Shown: positions 1-6,762, counted from the stretch's first letter. The stretch is DNA of 13,836 nucleotides from Alphaproteobacteria bacterium (GCA_019237175.1 JAFAHP010000734.1:1-13836); one strand, 5' to 3'. The notes: a model not told the origin generated them from the sequence alone. Translations and numbers: made by a program.

Positions 1-129
1 GGGGAGGGCAGGGCTGGGGCTGGGACCGCGGGCATCCCGCCCGCCAGACCTCCCGTACCGTAACCCGGGCGCGACGCCCGCGCACCGTTACAAAGACGCG
101 CCGCCCACAACAGCACAAAAGCGCGGCAC
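1..129. other. Left-edge intergenic DNA with GC-rich hairpins
   Basis: No gene is supported here. Two small perfect dyads are visible: GCGGG-CAT-CCCGC at 28-40, and GGGCG-CGA-CGCCC at 67-79. The second is nested inside an outer GTAAC (60-64) / GTTAC (87-91) pair. Both lie downstream of the minus-strand gene that ends at 130, so they could help terminate its transcript. No T-run follows on that strand, so a classical intrinsic terminator is not demonstrated. Confidence 0.3.
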
Positions 130-765
130 CTATCCACGCCGATGGTAGGCGCGGCAGACGAGGCGTGCGCGGTCGGTGATCAACGGCCGAATGTGTGTCG
201 GCATCGGGGTCGATTCGCCCGCCCGCTTCCACTCGGCACCGGATACCACATCAGGGGCGGCCAGGTGGTACAGCGCGACGTATTTCGGGTTCCCGTTGGC
301 GCGGAAGCGCCGGGCGCTGAGAACACCCGGCACCCGTGCCAAGGCCGGGACATGCTCGGTATCATACCAGGCGTTGAATTCGGTCTCGTGCTGCGGCGCC
401 GGCGTCATCGCCACGAGCAACAGGCCGCCGGCATTCTCCGGTGCAGTGGCATCGCCCGGCAGGATCTGTTCGCCTTCGAAGCGCGGCAACAGCCGCCGGC
501 ATTTTGCCGTCACCCGCTTCGACCAAGGCGACAAGTTCTCGCCGCCAATCGCGCGGTATGCCGGGCTGTCGAGGACGGAGAGGCTCGTGAGATCATACGT
601 CGCCACCGACTGACGGGAGTTCTCGGCGCCGATCCAGCGCTTGAGGGTCAGAAATCCTGGGACGCGCTGGCGTTCCGGAATATGTTCGAGATCGTACCAG
701 TCGTCGAACTCGTCCGCGGCGACATCCGAGAAATCCATCGCCGCGATCAAAATGCCGTGCGCCAT
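130..765 (-). CDS. Duplicated EthD-like dimeric alpha/beta-barrel protein
   Basis: This 211-residue soluble protein has an internal duplication of a ferredoxin-like unit. The motif WYDxEHxP occurs at about residues 23-30 (EFDDWYDLEHIPERQRVPGF) and again at 133-140 (EFNAWYDTEHVPALARVPGV). Each copy starts roughly ten residues after a hydrophobic first strand. This pattern is typical of the EthD/dimeric alpha-beta barrel superfamily, whose members bind small hydrophobic or aromatic ligands or catalyse their conversion. Here one chain probably supplies both halves of a barrel that usually forms by dimerisation. The start at 765 is chosen because TCGGAGGAAACGGCG lies just upstream. An in-frame ATG at 825 has no comparable site. 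The VOC gene lies 65 bases upstream on the same strand, so co-transcription is likely. There is no signal peptide. The substrate is unknown; the family call is fairly sure, the enzymatic role is not. Confidence 0.75.
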   Translation of the reverse strand: MAHGILIAAMDFSDVAADEFDDWYDLEHIPERQRVPGFLTLKRWIGAENSRQSVATYDLTSLSVLDSPAYRAIGGENLSPWSKRVTAKCRRLLPRFEGEQILPGDATAPENAGGLLLVAMTPAPQHETEFNAWYDTEHVPALARVPGVLSARRFRANGNPKYVALYHLAAPDVVSGAEWKRAGESTPMPTHIRPLITDRARLVCRAYHRRG

Positions 766-830
766 CGCCGTTTCCTCCGATTGTGTGCCGGGTTGAATGC
801 TATGCCGAGAAAGCCCGTGATGCACGCGGC

Positions 831-1277
831 TCAGGGAGTCATCCCCTTTTCGGCGAGCTCGCGCCGGGCGTTCTCGTTCTTGTCGAGATCGAACCCCATC
901 GCGCGCAGTACCTGTGGCGCCTTGGTGAATTGGATATTGGCGTATTCCACGACTTCGACACGGTTGCCCCAGGGGTCGAGAAAGTCGAGGAAAGGCCCCG
1001 GCAACAGTTTGCCGCCTGCGGCTTCGACCCGCGCGCGCACGCTCGAACGGTCGTCAACGACGAGCCCGAAATGGCGGCGCCGGTCTTCGTGCGGCTCCGC
1101 GGTTTGCATCATGTTGATAAACTGGTCGCCAAGCTCGATGAAGGCGTTGCCCGGCCGTTTGGCGCGCAGGCTGAAATCGAAGATCTTGCCGTAGAAATCA
1201 AGCGCGCGATCGATGTCGCCGACCTCGATCGCGATGTGGTTGATGCCGACGAGCCGTGGCTTTTTGGCTTCATTCAT
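831..1277 (-). CDS. VOC (glyoxalase/dioxygenase fold) family protein
   Basis: This 148-residue protein has the vicinal-oxygen-chelate signature of paired beta-alpha-beta-beta-beta modules. The opening NHIAIEVGDIDRALDFYGKI resembles glyoxalase I-like enzymes. The likely metal ligands are visible in the expected order: H14, E48 (FIELG), H69 (RHFGLVV) and E108 (DPWGNRVEV). The intact set suggests a divalent-metal enzyme such as a lyase, isomerase, epimerase or ring-cleaving dioxygenase. Sequence does not decide among these. The start at 1277 is preceded by AGGAGC and begins MNEAKKPRLVGINH; an in-frame ATG at 1382 would add a non-conserved tail overlapping the divergent crotonase gene. It is probably the first gene of a transcript that continues into the EthD-like gene. 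Confidence 0.82.
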   Translation of the reverse strand: MNEAKKPRLVGINHIAIEVGDIDRALDFYGKIFDFSLRAKRPGNAFIELGDQFINMMQTAEPHEDRRRHFGLVVDDRSSVRARVEAAGGKLLPGPFLDFLDPWGNRVEVVEYANIQFTKAPQVLRAMGFDLDKNENARRELAEKGMTP

Positions 1278-1344
1278 CGGTCCTTGCTCCTGTTCGCTGC
1301 CCAACGCGCCGATTATAGTCCGCCCAGATAGTGGGAGAGGAGAG
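1278..1344. promoter_or_regulatory. Divergent promoter region, VOC gene / crotonase gene
   Basis: This 67-base spacer separates two divergent starts. An AT-rich core ATTATAGT gives a perfect TATAAT -10 box on the minus strand (1312-1317). The overlapping plus strand offers TATAGT (1314-1319). Each would give a leader of about 25-30 bases. No good -35 box is visible for either, so an activator or a non-standard sigma contact is possible. Overlapping -10 boxes would make the two directions mutually exclusive. The crotonase ribosome-binding site, GAGAGGAGAG, ends directly before its ATG. Confidence 0.4.
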
Positions 1345-2124
1345 ATGTCGGTCGATCTGACGGTCGAAGGCGCGGTCGCCAAAGTTGTTCTGAACCGTCC
1401 CGAGAAATTGAACGCGCTCAGCAGCGAAATGCGGCAGAGCCTGTGCGAATATTTCGCGCGGCTGCGCTACGACGACCGGGTGCGCGCAGTGATTGTGACG
1501 GGCGCTGGTCGAGGGTTCTGCTCGGGAGCCGATGTGGACCGCATGGCCGACCAGCACCACGACCTGCGCGGCGGCCGCGAGCGGCTGCAGCAAGGCGGCC
1601 ACACTTTTATCCGCGCGCTGCACGCAATCGAAAAGCCGGTGATCGCTGCGGTCCGCGGCCCGGCGGTCGGCATCGGCTGGAGCATCGCCCTCGCCTGCGA
1701 TCTCGTCGTAGCGTCCAAGACCGCACGGTTTTCGCAGATATTTCGGCGGATCGGGTTGGCTCCCGACGGCGGCGCCATCTGGTTTTTGACGCGCCGGCTC
1801 GGTATGGCCAGAGCCAAGGAGCTGGTATTCACCGCCCGCTTTGTCGAGGCCGAGGAGGCGCTCTCGCTGGGTCTTGTCAATTACCTCGTCGAGGACGATC
1901 AGCTAATGGCCAAGGCCGAAGAATTGGCAGCCGACCTCGCTGCGGCGCCGACTTTTGCACTCGGCCTCGCGAAAAAGCTGTTTCATGCCGCGGTCGGCCC
2001 CAGCCTCGAGGATTATCTCGAGATCGAGAGCCTGGTGCAGCCGCAACTGCATATGACTGCGGATAACGCCGAGGGTGTGGCTGCTTTCCGGGAAAAGCGC
2101 CCGCCCAAATTCACCGGCCGCTGA
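1345..2124 (+). CDS. Enoyl-CoA hydratase/isomerase (crotonase) family, PaaG-like
   Basis: This 259-residue crotonase-fold protein is of normal family length. The oxyanion-hole segments are present: FCSGADV at about 58-64 and the glycine-rich GIGW at 109-112. It starts at 1345 with GAGAGGAGAG immediately upstream. The two glutamates that activate water in true enoyl-CoA hydratases are absent. The first position reads S113 (GIGWSIALACD) and the second F133 (FSQIFRRIG). Instead there is D141 in LAPDGGA, the arrangement seen in PaaG-type ring-1,2-epoxyphenylacetyl-CoA isomerases and related isomerases. It therefore more likely isomerises, or cleaves, an acyl-CoA than hydrates one. It is convergent with the beta-hydroxyacid dehydrogenase, 61 bases away. 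The exact substrate is unknown. Confidence 0.85.
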   Translation: MSVDLTVEGAVAKVVLNRPEKLNALSSEMRQSLCEYFARLRYDDRVRAVIVTGAGRGFCSGADVDRMADQHHDLRGGRERLQQGGHTFIRALHAIEKPVIAAVRGPAVGIGWSIALACDLVVASKTARFSQIFRRIGLAPDGGAIWFLTRRLGMARAKELVFTARFVEAEEALSLGLVNYLVEDDQLMAKAEELAADLAAAPTFALGLAKKLFHAAVGPSLEDYLEIESLVQPQLHMTADNAEGVAAFREKRPPKFTGR

Positions 2125-2185
2125 CGATCCAAGCACCAACAGCCACCACGCCCTTCATTCCCGGCGAGGCGGTCGATTTCACGGG

Positions 2186-3142
2186 TTAGCCGCGTTTCGG
2201 GTCGTCCGCTGGCGGCGGGTCGCGATCGAGAACCTCCTGGATCCGTTTCGGATCGACGCGGATCTCGACCCCGGCGCGCTCCTGCTGCAGGATCATCGGA
2301 GAGCGCGAGTCGCGCTGGCCCCAGCCGCGGTTGAGTGCTTCTGACAATTCGGCCAGCGCCAGATTGGTGATCCGCATCGGCACATTGAAATCGCGGCCGA
2401 GCTGAGTGGCGAGCGTCATGTCCTTGTGCGCGAGCCTCAGCGCAAAGGCCGCCGGCTCGTAGGTGCCGGGCAGGAACTGGTCGATCAGCCCGTCGAACGT
2501 GCGGCGGCGGCCGCCCGCCCCATCGCGCACCGCCTCCCACAAGGCCAGCGGCTCGACCCCGGCTTTGACCCCGACCGTGAACATTTCGGCGAGTGCCGTC
2601 TGGATGCAGTAGCCGGCGCCATTATGCACGAGCTTGGCGACCGAGACGGCGCCAATCGGGCCGACATAGCGTGCCTTGTCGCCCATTGCGTCGAGCACTG
2701 CCCTGTAGCGATTGAAGATCTGCTCATCGCCGCCGACCCAGAGTGCGAGCTTTCCGGTGCGTGCCCCGCGCGGCCCGCCGCTCACCGGCGAGTCGAGCAT
2801 ATAGACCTCGCGCTCGGCAAACGCCGCGTTGATCTTGCGTACCATTGTCGGTGCGTTGGTCGACAGGTCGAAATAGGCTTTGCCGCGGCTCATTCCGCTC
2901 AACAGGCCATTCTCGCCGAGAGCCACCTCCTCGACCTCGGGCGGACCCGGGAGCGAGGTAAAGACCACCTCCGAAGCCTCCGCGATGGCGCGCGGGCTGT
3001 CGGCCCACCGCGCGCCGGCGGCAAGAAAGGGATCGGCTGCGACGCGGCGCAGATCGTGGACGATCAGCTCATGGCCGGCTTTTTGCAGGTTCGCGGCCAT
3101 GCCCGAACCCATCATGCCGAGGCCGATAAACCCGACTTTCAT
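2186..3142 (-). CDS. NAD(P)-dependent beta-hydroxyacid dehydrogenase (HIBADH family)
   Basis: This is a 318-residue enzyme of the 3-hydroxyisobutyrate/tartronate-semialdehyde reductase family. It begins MKVGFIGLGMMGSGMA, with the Rossmann motif GLGMMG at about 7-12. The substrate-binding motif DSPVSGG is near 117-123, and the catalytic lysine is K170 in VAKLVHNGAG with N174 nearby. It should oxidise a beta-hydroxyacid or reduce a semialdehyde using NAD(P). The ATG at 3142 is preferred because GGTGA sits six bases ahead. A GTG nine bases upstream (3151) is the alternative and would give 321 residues. The protein is about 20 residues longer than common members, owing to a charged proline-rich C-terminal tail. 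It follows the carboxymuconolactone-decarboxylase-like gene by about 34 bases and is probably in one operon with it. Confidence 0.87.
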   Translation of the reverse strand: MKVGFIGLGMMGSGMAANLQKAGHELIVHDLRRVAADPFLAAGARWADSPRAIAEASEVVFTSLPGPPEVEEVALGENGLLSGMSRGKAYFDLSTNAPTMVRKINAAFAEREVYMLDSPVSGGPRGARTGKLALWVGGDEQIFNRYRAVLDAMGDKARYVGPIGAVSVAKLVHNGAGYCIQTALAEMFTVGVKAGVEPLALWEAVRDGAGGRRRTFDGLIDQFLPGTYEPAAFALRLAHKDMTLATQLGRDFNVPMRITNLALAELSEALNRGWGQRDSRSPMILQQERAGVEIRVDPKRIQEVLDRDPPPADDPKRG

Positions 3143-3176
3143 GTCGCTCACCCGCGATTATCGACGGTGCCGGCCG

Positions 3177-3500
3177 TTATCTTTTGTCGAACACGTCCTT
3201 GGCGACTTGAGCCGCGGTCATCGCCGCCGGCCAGCCGGCGTAAAAGGCGAGGTGGGTGATCACTTCGCTAAGTTCGTTCTTGGAGAGGCCGTTATCGAGA
3301 GCCCGCTGCAGATGGCCGACGAGCTGTCTTTCACGGCCGAGCGCGATCAATGTTGCGCAGGTAATCAGACTCCGATCGCGTTTGGAAAGCCCCGGACGCT
3401 CCCAAACCTCGCCAAACAGGACCCGCTCGCTGAGGTCAACGAGCCCCGGGACGATGTTGCGGACTTGGTCTCGGGCCGAAGAGGGTTGCGATTGCGCCAT
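3177..3500 (-). CDS. Carboxymuconolactone decarboxylase family protein
   Basis: This 107-residue all-helical protein has the CMD-family pattern: KRDRSLITCATLIALGRE, then GHLQRALDNGLSKNELSEV, then HLAFYAGWPAA. Candidate functional residues are H63, E76, H83 and Y87. It lacks the CxxC pair of AhpD peroxiredoxin partners; C48 is its only cysteine. The PcaC-like decarboxylase branch, or an uncharacterised branch, therefore fits better than an antioxidant role. GGGAG lies about seven bases before the ATG at 3500. As the first gene of a two-gene minus-strand unit with the beta-hydroxyacid dehydrogenase, it supports a catabolic role. Family assignment is strong and substrate unknown. Confidence 0.87.
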   Translation of the reverse strand: MAQSQPSSARDQVRNIVPGLVDLSERVLFGEVWERPGLSKRDRSLITCATLIALGRERQLVGHLQRALDNGLSKNELSEVITHLAFYAGWPAAMTAAQVAKDVFDKR

Positions 3501-3641
3501 GATTAACTCCCGTTTTGCGATCCGGCGGATTTCCTCCGCGCGAGCCTAACACGCTGTTACCGCATGCAGCCAGCAGAACTGCGGCTTGCCGCAGTCGTCC
3601 TCCGCCGACACCGGATGATAGCAGCGATGCAGGTCACTCGC

Positions 3642-3698
3642 CCCCACCCTAACCCTCCCCCGCGAGCGGGTCGCGAGCGGGGGAGGGTTAGGGTGGGG
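3642..3698. repeat. Long perfect inverted repeat, possible dispersed palindrome or terminator
   Basis: Two perfectly complementary 22-base arms (3642-3663 and 3677-3698) flank a 13-base loop. The arms are strand-biased, with C-rich CCACCCTAACCCTCCCC on the left and its complement on the right. The loop region also carries a 10-base direct repeat CGCGAGCGGG (3661-3670 and 3672-3681). The element lies 37 bases past the stop of the minus-strand EF-hand gene, where the stem could end transcription. No T-run follows. Similar CCCTAACCCTCCCC-rich palindromes are scattered between genes in many alphaproteobacteria, so this is probably one copy of a REP-like family. That is from memory, not from a search. 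Confidence 0.75.
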
Positions 3699-3734
3699 AT
3701 CCGCGGCAGGATTGCCGCGCGCCGAGGAGTGTCG

Positions 3735-4232
3735 CTAATGCGAGTTGGTCTCGGTGTGAGTGCGTTGGGCAGCCAGTTCGCGATAGCGCTCGCGCTGTTT
3801 TTCGCGCCATGCCGCACGTTCGATCGCGTCGATCGCGCCGTCATGATCGGTGTCGATCTGGTCGAACCGCGCGCGGAACAGCCGGTCGCGCTCGGCGGGC
3901 GGCATTGCCATCAGCCGGTCGTAATAGGCCTTGCGGGCTTGCAGGCTCTCTTTATCTCCCGGCGACAGATCGGGAGCTGTCAGCGCCTGCGCGAGCCGGG
4001 CCCGCCGCTGAGCGATGTCGCGCACGCGAAAGTCGCGATATTCCGCAAACGTGATAGGCTGCGGCGAAACCCGGTAGGGTGCGGTCGCTTCCCCGCCGGT
4101 TCCGGCGGCGGGCTGAGCGAGCACGGGCGCCGGGGTCTGCGCCAGCGTGGCATGTTGCGCCGTTGCCGGCAGGTGCCACAGAGCGGCGCCGAGAAGGGCG
4201 CATGCCGCGGTGCTCAAAGTCCATCGTCTCAT
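3735..4232 (-). CDS. Secreted EF-hand domain protein
   Basis: This 165-residue protein has an N-terminal signal peptide: basic MRRW, a hydrophobic stretch to about residue 22, and likely cleavage after ATA near 25. An alanine/proline-rich linker follows, then a helical charged region. One canonical EF-hand loop lies near the C-terminus: D127-T-D129-H-D131-G-A-I-D135-A-I-E138. All acidic ligands at loop positions 1, 3, 5, 9 and 12 are present, so calcium binding in the periplasm is likely. Only one clear loop is visible; EF-hands usually pair, so dimerisation or a degenerate partner is possible. AGGAGAG lies six bases before the ATG at 4232. The gene appears monocistronic, with the inverted repeat just beyond its end. 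Its specific role is unknown. Confidence 0.8.
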   Translation of the reverse strand: MRRWTLSTAACALLGAALWHLPATAQHATLAQTPAPVLAQPAAGTGGEATAPYRVSPQPITFAEYRDFRVRDIAQRRARLAQALTAPDLSPGDKESLQARKAYYDRLMAMPPAERDRLFRARFDQIDTDHDGAIDAIERAAWREKQRERYRELAAQRTHTETNSH

Positions 4233-4267
4233 CGCCGCTCTCCTTGTCCTGCGTTCATGACCTGTTC

Positions 4268-4298
4268 ACTATAGAACAAAACATGATCTAAGTGGCAA
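4268..4298 (-). promoter_or_regulatory. Candidate promoter of the EF-hand gene
   Basis: On the minus strand TTGCCA (4293-4298) is followed after 16 bases by TTCTAT (4271-4276), with an overlapping TATAGT at 4268-4273. This AT-rich patch stands out in a GC-rich spacer and lies about 35 bases upstream of the EF-hand start. Box matches are partial, so this is a candidate only. Confidence 0.3.
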
Positions 4299-4344
4299 GG
4301 GATTTTTTCTATCGGCGCCTCGACCACCCTGTTGCCGCCGGGGG

Positions 4345-5388
4345 TTAGGCAGTCACAAACCCGTTAAAGGGGCAGCGCAACCGGCGAATATCCTGGATCA
4401 GCTCACGCGGCAGATGGCCCGGTGCACCCGGGTTGGCGCGGGCGTTGATCGCGTCGACGAGTCCGCCAAAACGCTCATCAATCGCTTTGGTTATCTCGTC
4501 CCAGCGGCCGACCGCGGCGAACAGGTGCGTGACATCGTCCGGCACCTCTTTGGCCATTTCGCCCCACTGCCCCTGGCGCGCCATCGCGTTCAATTTGTGT
4601 CCGAGGTCTTCGAGCCCATGCGTTGCCAGCACCGGATAATAAGCCGGGGTCGACCCGTAGAAAGCGACGCGCTGGCGCACCCACTCGAACATCCGCGCGA
4701 CTGCGGCGTCGTCCGGGCCGGTGGCGAGAAAACCGCCGCCCGAGATTTCGAAATTCGCGCGCCCGCGGCCGGCCTTGACGAGCCCGGCGACGAGCCTCGG
4801 CATTACCGTCTCTTCGATATAGCGGCGGGTGCAAAAGCCGTGCAGTTTGACACCATTGCATTCTTCGCCGGCGACCTTGAGCATCGCCGGGCCGACCGCA
4901 GCTATCATGATTGCCGGCGAGGGTGCGGCGATCGGCTCGGGCGTGAAGTTCGGCGTCATCAGGCTGAAACGGTAATGCTGCCCCTCGTACGATAGCCGCT
5001 CGCCGGTTTGCCAGCAGCGCCAGATTGCGCGCAACGCCTGGACATATTCGCGCATGCGAGGTGCCGGCGGCGACCATGGCACCGAAAAACGCCGCTCGTT
5101 GTGCGCGCGCACCTGCGAGCCGAGGCCAACGACAAATCTCCCGCCGGTAGCGCCGGCGAGATCCCATCCGACCTCGGCGACCGCCATCGGCGAGCGGGCA
5201 AAGGCGATCGCCACCGCATTGTGCAATTCGATGCGTTCGGTCACCGTCCCGGCGATCGCCAATGCCAAAAACGGGTCGTGCTTGTTTTCCGTCGACACCA
5301 CACCGTCGTAACCATCGGCCTCAATTTCGCGCGCCGCCGCCGCGACAACGCGCAGGTCTTCCTGCGGCAATGTTGTGAATACGCGCAT
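4345..5388 (-). CDS. LLM-class (luciferase-like) flavin- or F420-dependent oxidoreductase
   Basis: This 347-residue TIM-barrel oxidoreductase belongs to the bacterial luciferase/F420-dependent superfamily. Typical segments are EADGYDGVVSTENKHDPFLA (first sheet and helix), the non-prolyl stretch ELHNAVAIAFARSP, GGRFVVGLGSQV, and PAIMIAAVGPAMLKVAGE in the cofactor-binding half. It resembles a subgroup first defined in mycobacteria as F420-dependent, but F420 versus FMN cannot be settled here. GGGAGGACGGAG lies directly before the ATG at 5388. It follows yggS by 21 bases on the same strand and is probably co-transcribed. The substrate is unknown. Cytoplasmic; no signal peptide. Confidence 0.85.
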   Translation of the reverse strand: MRVFTTLPQEDLRVVAAAAREIEADGYDGVVSTENKHDPFLALAIAGTVTERIELHNAVAIAFARSPMAVAEVGWDLAGATGGRFVVGLGSQVRAHNERRFSVPWSPPAPRMREYVQALRAIWRCWQTGERLSYEGQHYRFSLMTPNFTPEPIAAPSPAIMIAAVGPAMLKVAGEECNGVKLHGFCTRRYIEETVMPRLVAGLVKAGRGRANFEISGGGFLATGPDDAAVARMFEWVRQRVAFYGSTPAYYPVLATHGLEDLGHKLNAMARQGQWGEMAKEVPDDVTHLFAAVGRWDEITKAIDERFGGLVDAINARANPGAPGHLPRELIQDIRRLRCPFNGFVTA

Positions 5389-5409
5389 CTCCGTCCTCCC
5401 CCGGACGCG

Positions 5410-6102
5410 CTATCGTGCGGGCCGACCGCGCGCGCCGAAGATCGCGGTCCCGATTCTTACATGGGTGGCGCCAAAGCGGATTGCGGTCTCGAAATCCGCA
5501 CTCATCCCCATGCTCAGCTGCGCCAGCCCGGTGCGCCGGGCGATCGCCCGCAACAGGGCGAAATGCGGCGCCGGGTCCTCATCGAGCGGCGGGACGCACA
5601 TCAACCCGGAGATCGGTAGCCCGAGCCGGTCGCGACATTCGCCGATAAAAGCATCGGCGGCATCGGGCATTACACCGGATTTTTGGGGCTCCTCACCGGT
5701 ATTGACCTCGATCAGACAGGATGGACGCCGGCCCGTCAGCTCCATTTCCCGGGCCAGTGCGGTCGCCAGCCGCGGGCGGTCGACGGTCTCGATCACGTCG
5801 AACAAGGCGACCGCATCCCTGACCTTGTTGGTCTGCAGCGGGCCGATCAAATGCAGTTCGAGATCGGGGTAGGTTTCGCACAAAAGGGGATATTTCGCTT
5901 GCGCCTCCTGCACGCGGTTTTCGCCAAACAGCCGGTGGCCGGCTGCCAGCGCCTCTCGAACCGCGGCGCCGGGATGGGTCTTGCTGACCGCGACCAAGGC
6001 GACGCTGCCCGCCGCCCGCCCAGCGGTCCGTGTCCCCGCCTCGATCCTCGCTCGTACGGCGGCAAGATTTGCGGCGACAATCGCTTCGATGACCTCTTCC
6101 AT
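5410..6102 (-). CDS. yggS: YggS/PLPBP family pyridoxal-phosphate homeostasis protein
   Basis: This 230-residue single-domain PLP-binding protein has the alanine-racemase N-terminal barrel fold. It binds pyridoxal 5'-phosphate without known enzymatic activity and helps control vitamin B6 and amino-acid balance. The PLP lysine is K41 in VALVAVSKTHP. Other family motifs are FGENRVQEA, HLIGPLQTNK, MCVPP, LSMGMSADFETAI and VRIGTAIFG near the end. The length is normal. The start at 6102 (MEEVIEAIVA) is preferred because the alignable family sequence begins there. An in-frame ATG at 6189 would run into the divergent DUF3576 gene. GAGAG lies about seven bases upstream of the chosen start. The LLM oxidoreductase gene follows at 21 bases. 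Confidence 0.93.
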   Translation of the reverse strand: MEEVIEAIVAANLAAVRARIEAGTRTAGRAAGSVALVAVSKTHPGAAVREALAAGHRLFGENRVQEAQAKYPLLCETYPDLELHLIGPLQTNKVRDAVALFDVIETVDRPRLATALAREMELTGRRPSCLIEVNTGEEPQKSGVMPDAADAFIGECRDRLGLPISGLMCVPPLDEDPAPHFALLRAIARRTGLAQLSMGMSADFETAIRFGATHVRIGTAIFGARGRPAR

Positions 6103-6177
6103 ATCAGCTCTCTTCCTGGCAAAAGCCTGGGTTGCCCGCCCCGGCTGCGGGCAGGCCACTTGCCGGGGGATCGCCGG
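6103..6177. promoter_or_regulatory. Divergent intergenic region, yggS / DUF3576 gene
   Basis: This 75-base spacer must hold the promoters for both directions. It contains a dyad TGCCCG (6133-6138) / CGGGCA (6148-6153) with a nine-base centre, which could be an operator or an mRNA hairpin. No convincing -10/-35 pair is visible in this GC-rich stretch. Confidence 0.3.
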
Positions 6178-6762
6178 ATGTCTTTTCATTACCGCCTGCC
6201 TGCGGTGCTCGCCGCAAGTCTTTCGTTGATGCTCGTAGCCTGCGGTTCAACCCGCCCCGCCCCTCAAGCAGCTGGACCGCCGGGTGCAGCAAGCCCGCCG
6301 CAGGATGCCGCGAACCTCAAGACCGCGGCAGATACGCCTGGCGAGATCGACACCGAGGCGACGATCTGGACAGTGCTGGGTCTGGCGAAGAAGCCGTCGC
6401 AGCACCCGCCGGGGCCCCATACCGGCAACACGGTCAGCCCGATCTTGTGGCAGGCGGCGCGCGATACCTTGAGTTTCGTCAAATTCACTACCGAGGATCC
6501 TCTGACCGGCGAGCTGGTCACCGATTGGTATTCACCAAAGGGCAAACCCAACGAGCGGTACAAGATCGATGTCTTTGTGCTGGCCCGCACTCTTCGATCG
6601 GATGCCGTCGCGGTGACCATTGATCGCCAAGAGCTGACCCCGGCCGGGCAATGGACCGAGACCACTGTCGCTAGAAAGGTCGAAGATGATCTCGAAGCCG
6701 CGATCTTGCGGCGCGCCGGACAACTGAAGCGCGAGTGGATAAAGGCGTACGCTGCGCAGTGA
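6178..6762 (+). CDS. DUF3576 family lipoprotein
   Basis: This 194-residue predicted lipoprotein has a signal sequence of basic/hydrophobic character and the lipobox LVAC, with C22 as the acylated residue. A low-complexity Ala/Pro linker (about 24-55) precedes the globular domain. That domain contains TIWTVLGLAKKP, NTVSPILWQAARDTLSFV and DWYSPKGKPNERYKIDVFVL. These segments fit the alphaproteobacterial DUF3576 family, which is commonly encoded just before leuS and lptE. It should sit in the periplasm, anchored to a membrane, probably the outer one since no Asp follows the cysteine. Function is unknown; the link to lptE suggests envelope assembly. The ATG at 6178 follows CCGGGGGATCGCCGG and places the lipobox at a normal distance, whereas in-frame upstream starts (5683) would destroy the signal peptide. 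Confidence 0.85.
   Translation: MSFHYRLPAVLAASLSLMLVACGSTRPAPQAAGPPGAASPPQDAANLKTAADTPGEIDTEATIWTVLGLAKKPSQHPPGPHTGNTVSPILWQAARDTLSFVKFTTEDPLTGELVTDWYSPKGKPNERYKIDVFVLARTLRSDAVAVTIDRQELTPAGQWTETTVARKVEDDLEAAILRRAGQLKREWIKAYAAQ

Noticed and set aside
142..1194. 350-codon plus-strand frame across the EthD-like and VOC genes
   Set aside because: It is antisense to two well-supported genes and reads as arginine-rich noise with no recognisable domain.
3143..3151. GTG start for the beta-hydroxyacid dehydrogenase
   Set aside because: It has no Shine-Dalgarno-like sequence, whereas the ATG three codons later has GGTGA at suitable spacing; the choice is not certain.
2426..3259. 277-codon plus-strand frame opposite the beta-hydroxyacid dehydrogenase
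   Set aside because: The minus-strand gene has an intact Rossmann motif and catalytic lysine; the plus-strand frame has no family features.
3642..3698. CCCTAA words suggesting a telomere-like or integrative end
   Set aside because: Only a single occurrence per arm, inside a palindrome; no tandem array and no integrase nearby.
4414..5619. Plus-strand frames of about 200 codons opposite the LLM and yggS genes
   Set aside because: Antisense shadows caused by high GC at third positions.
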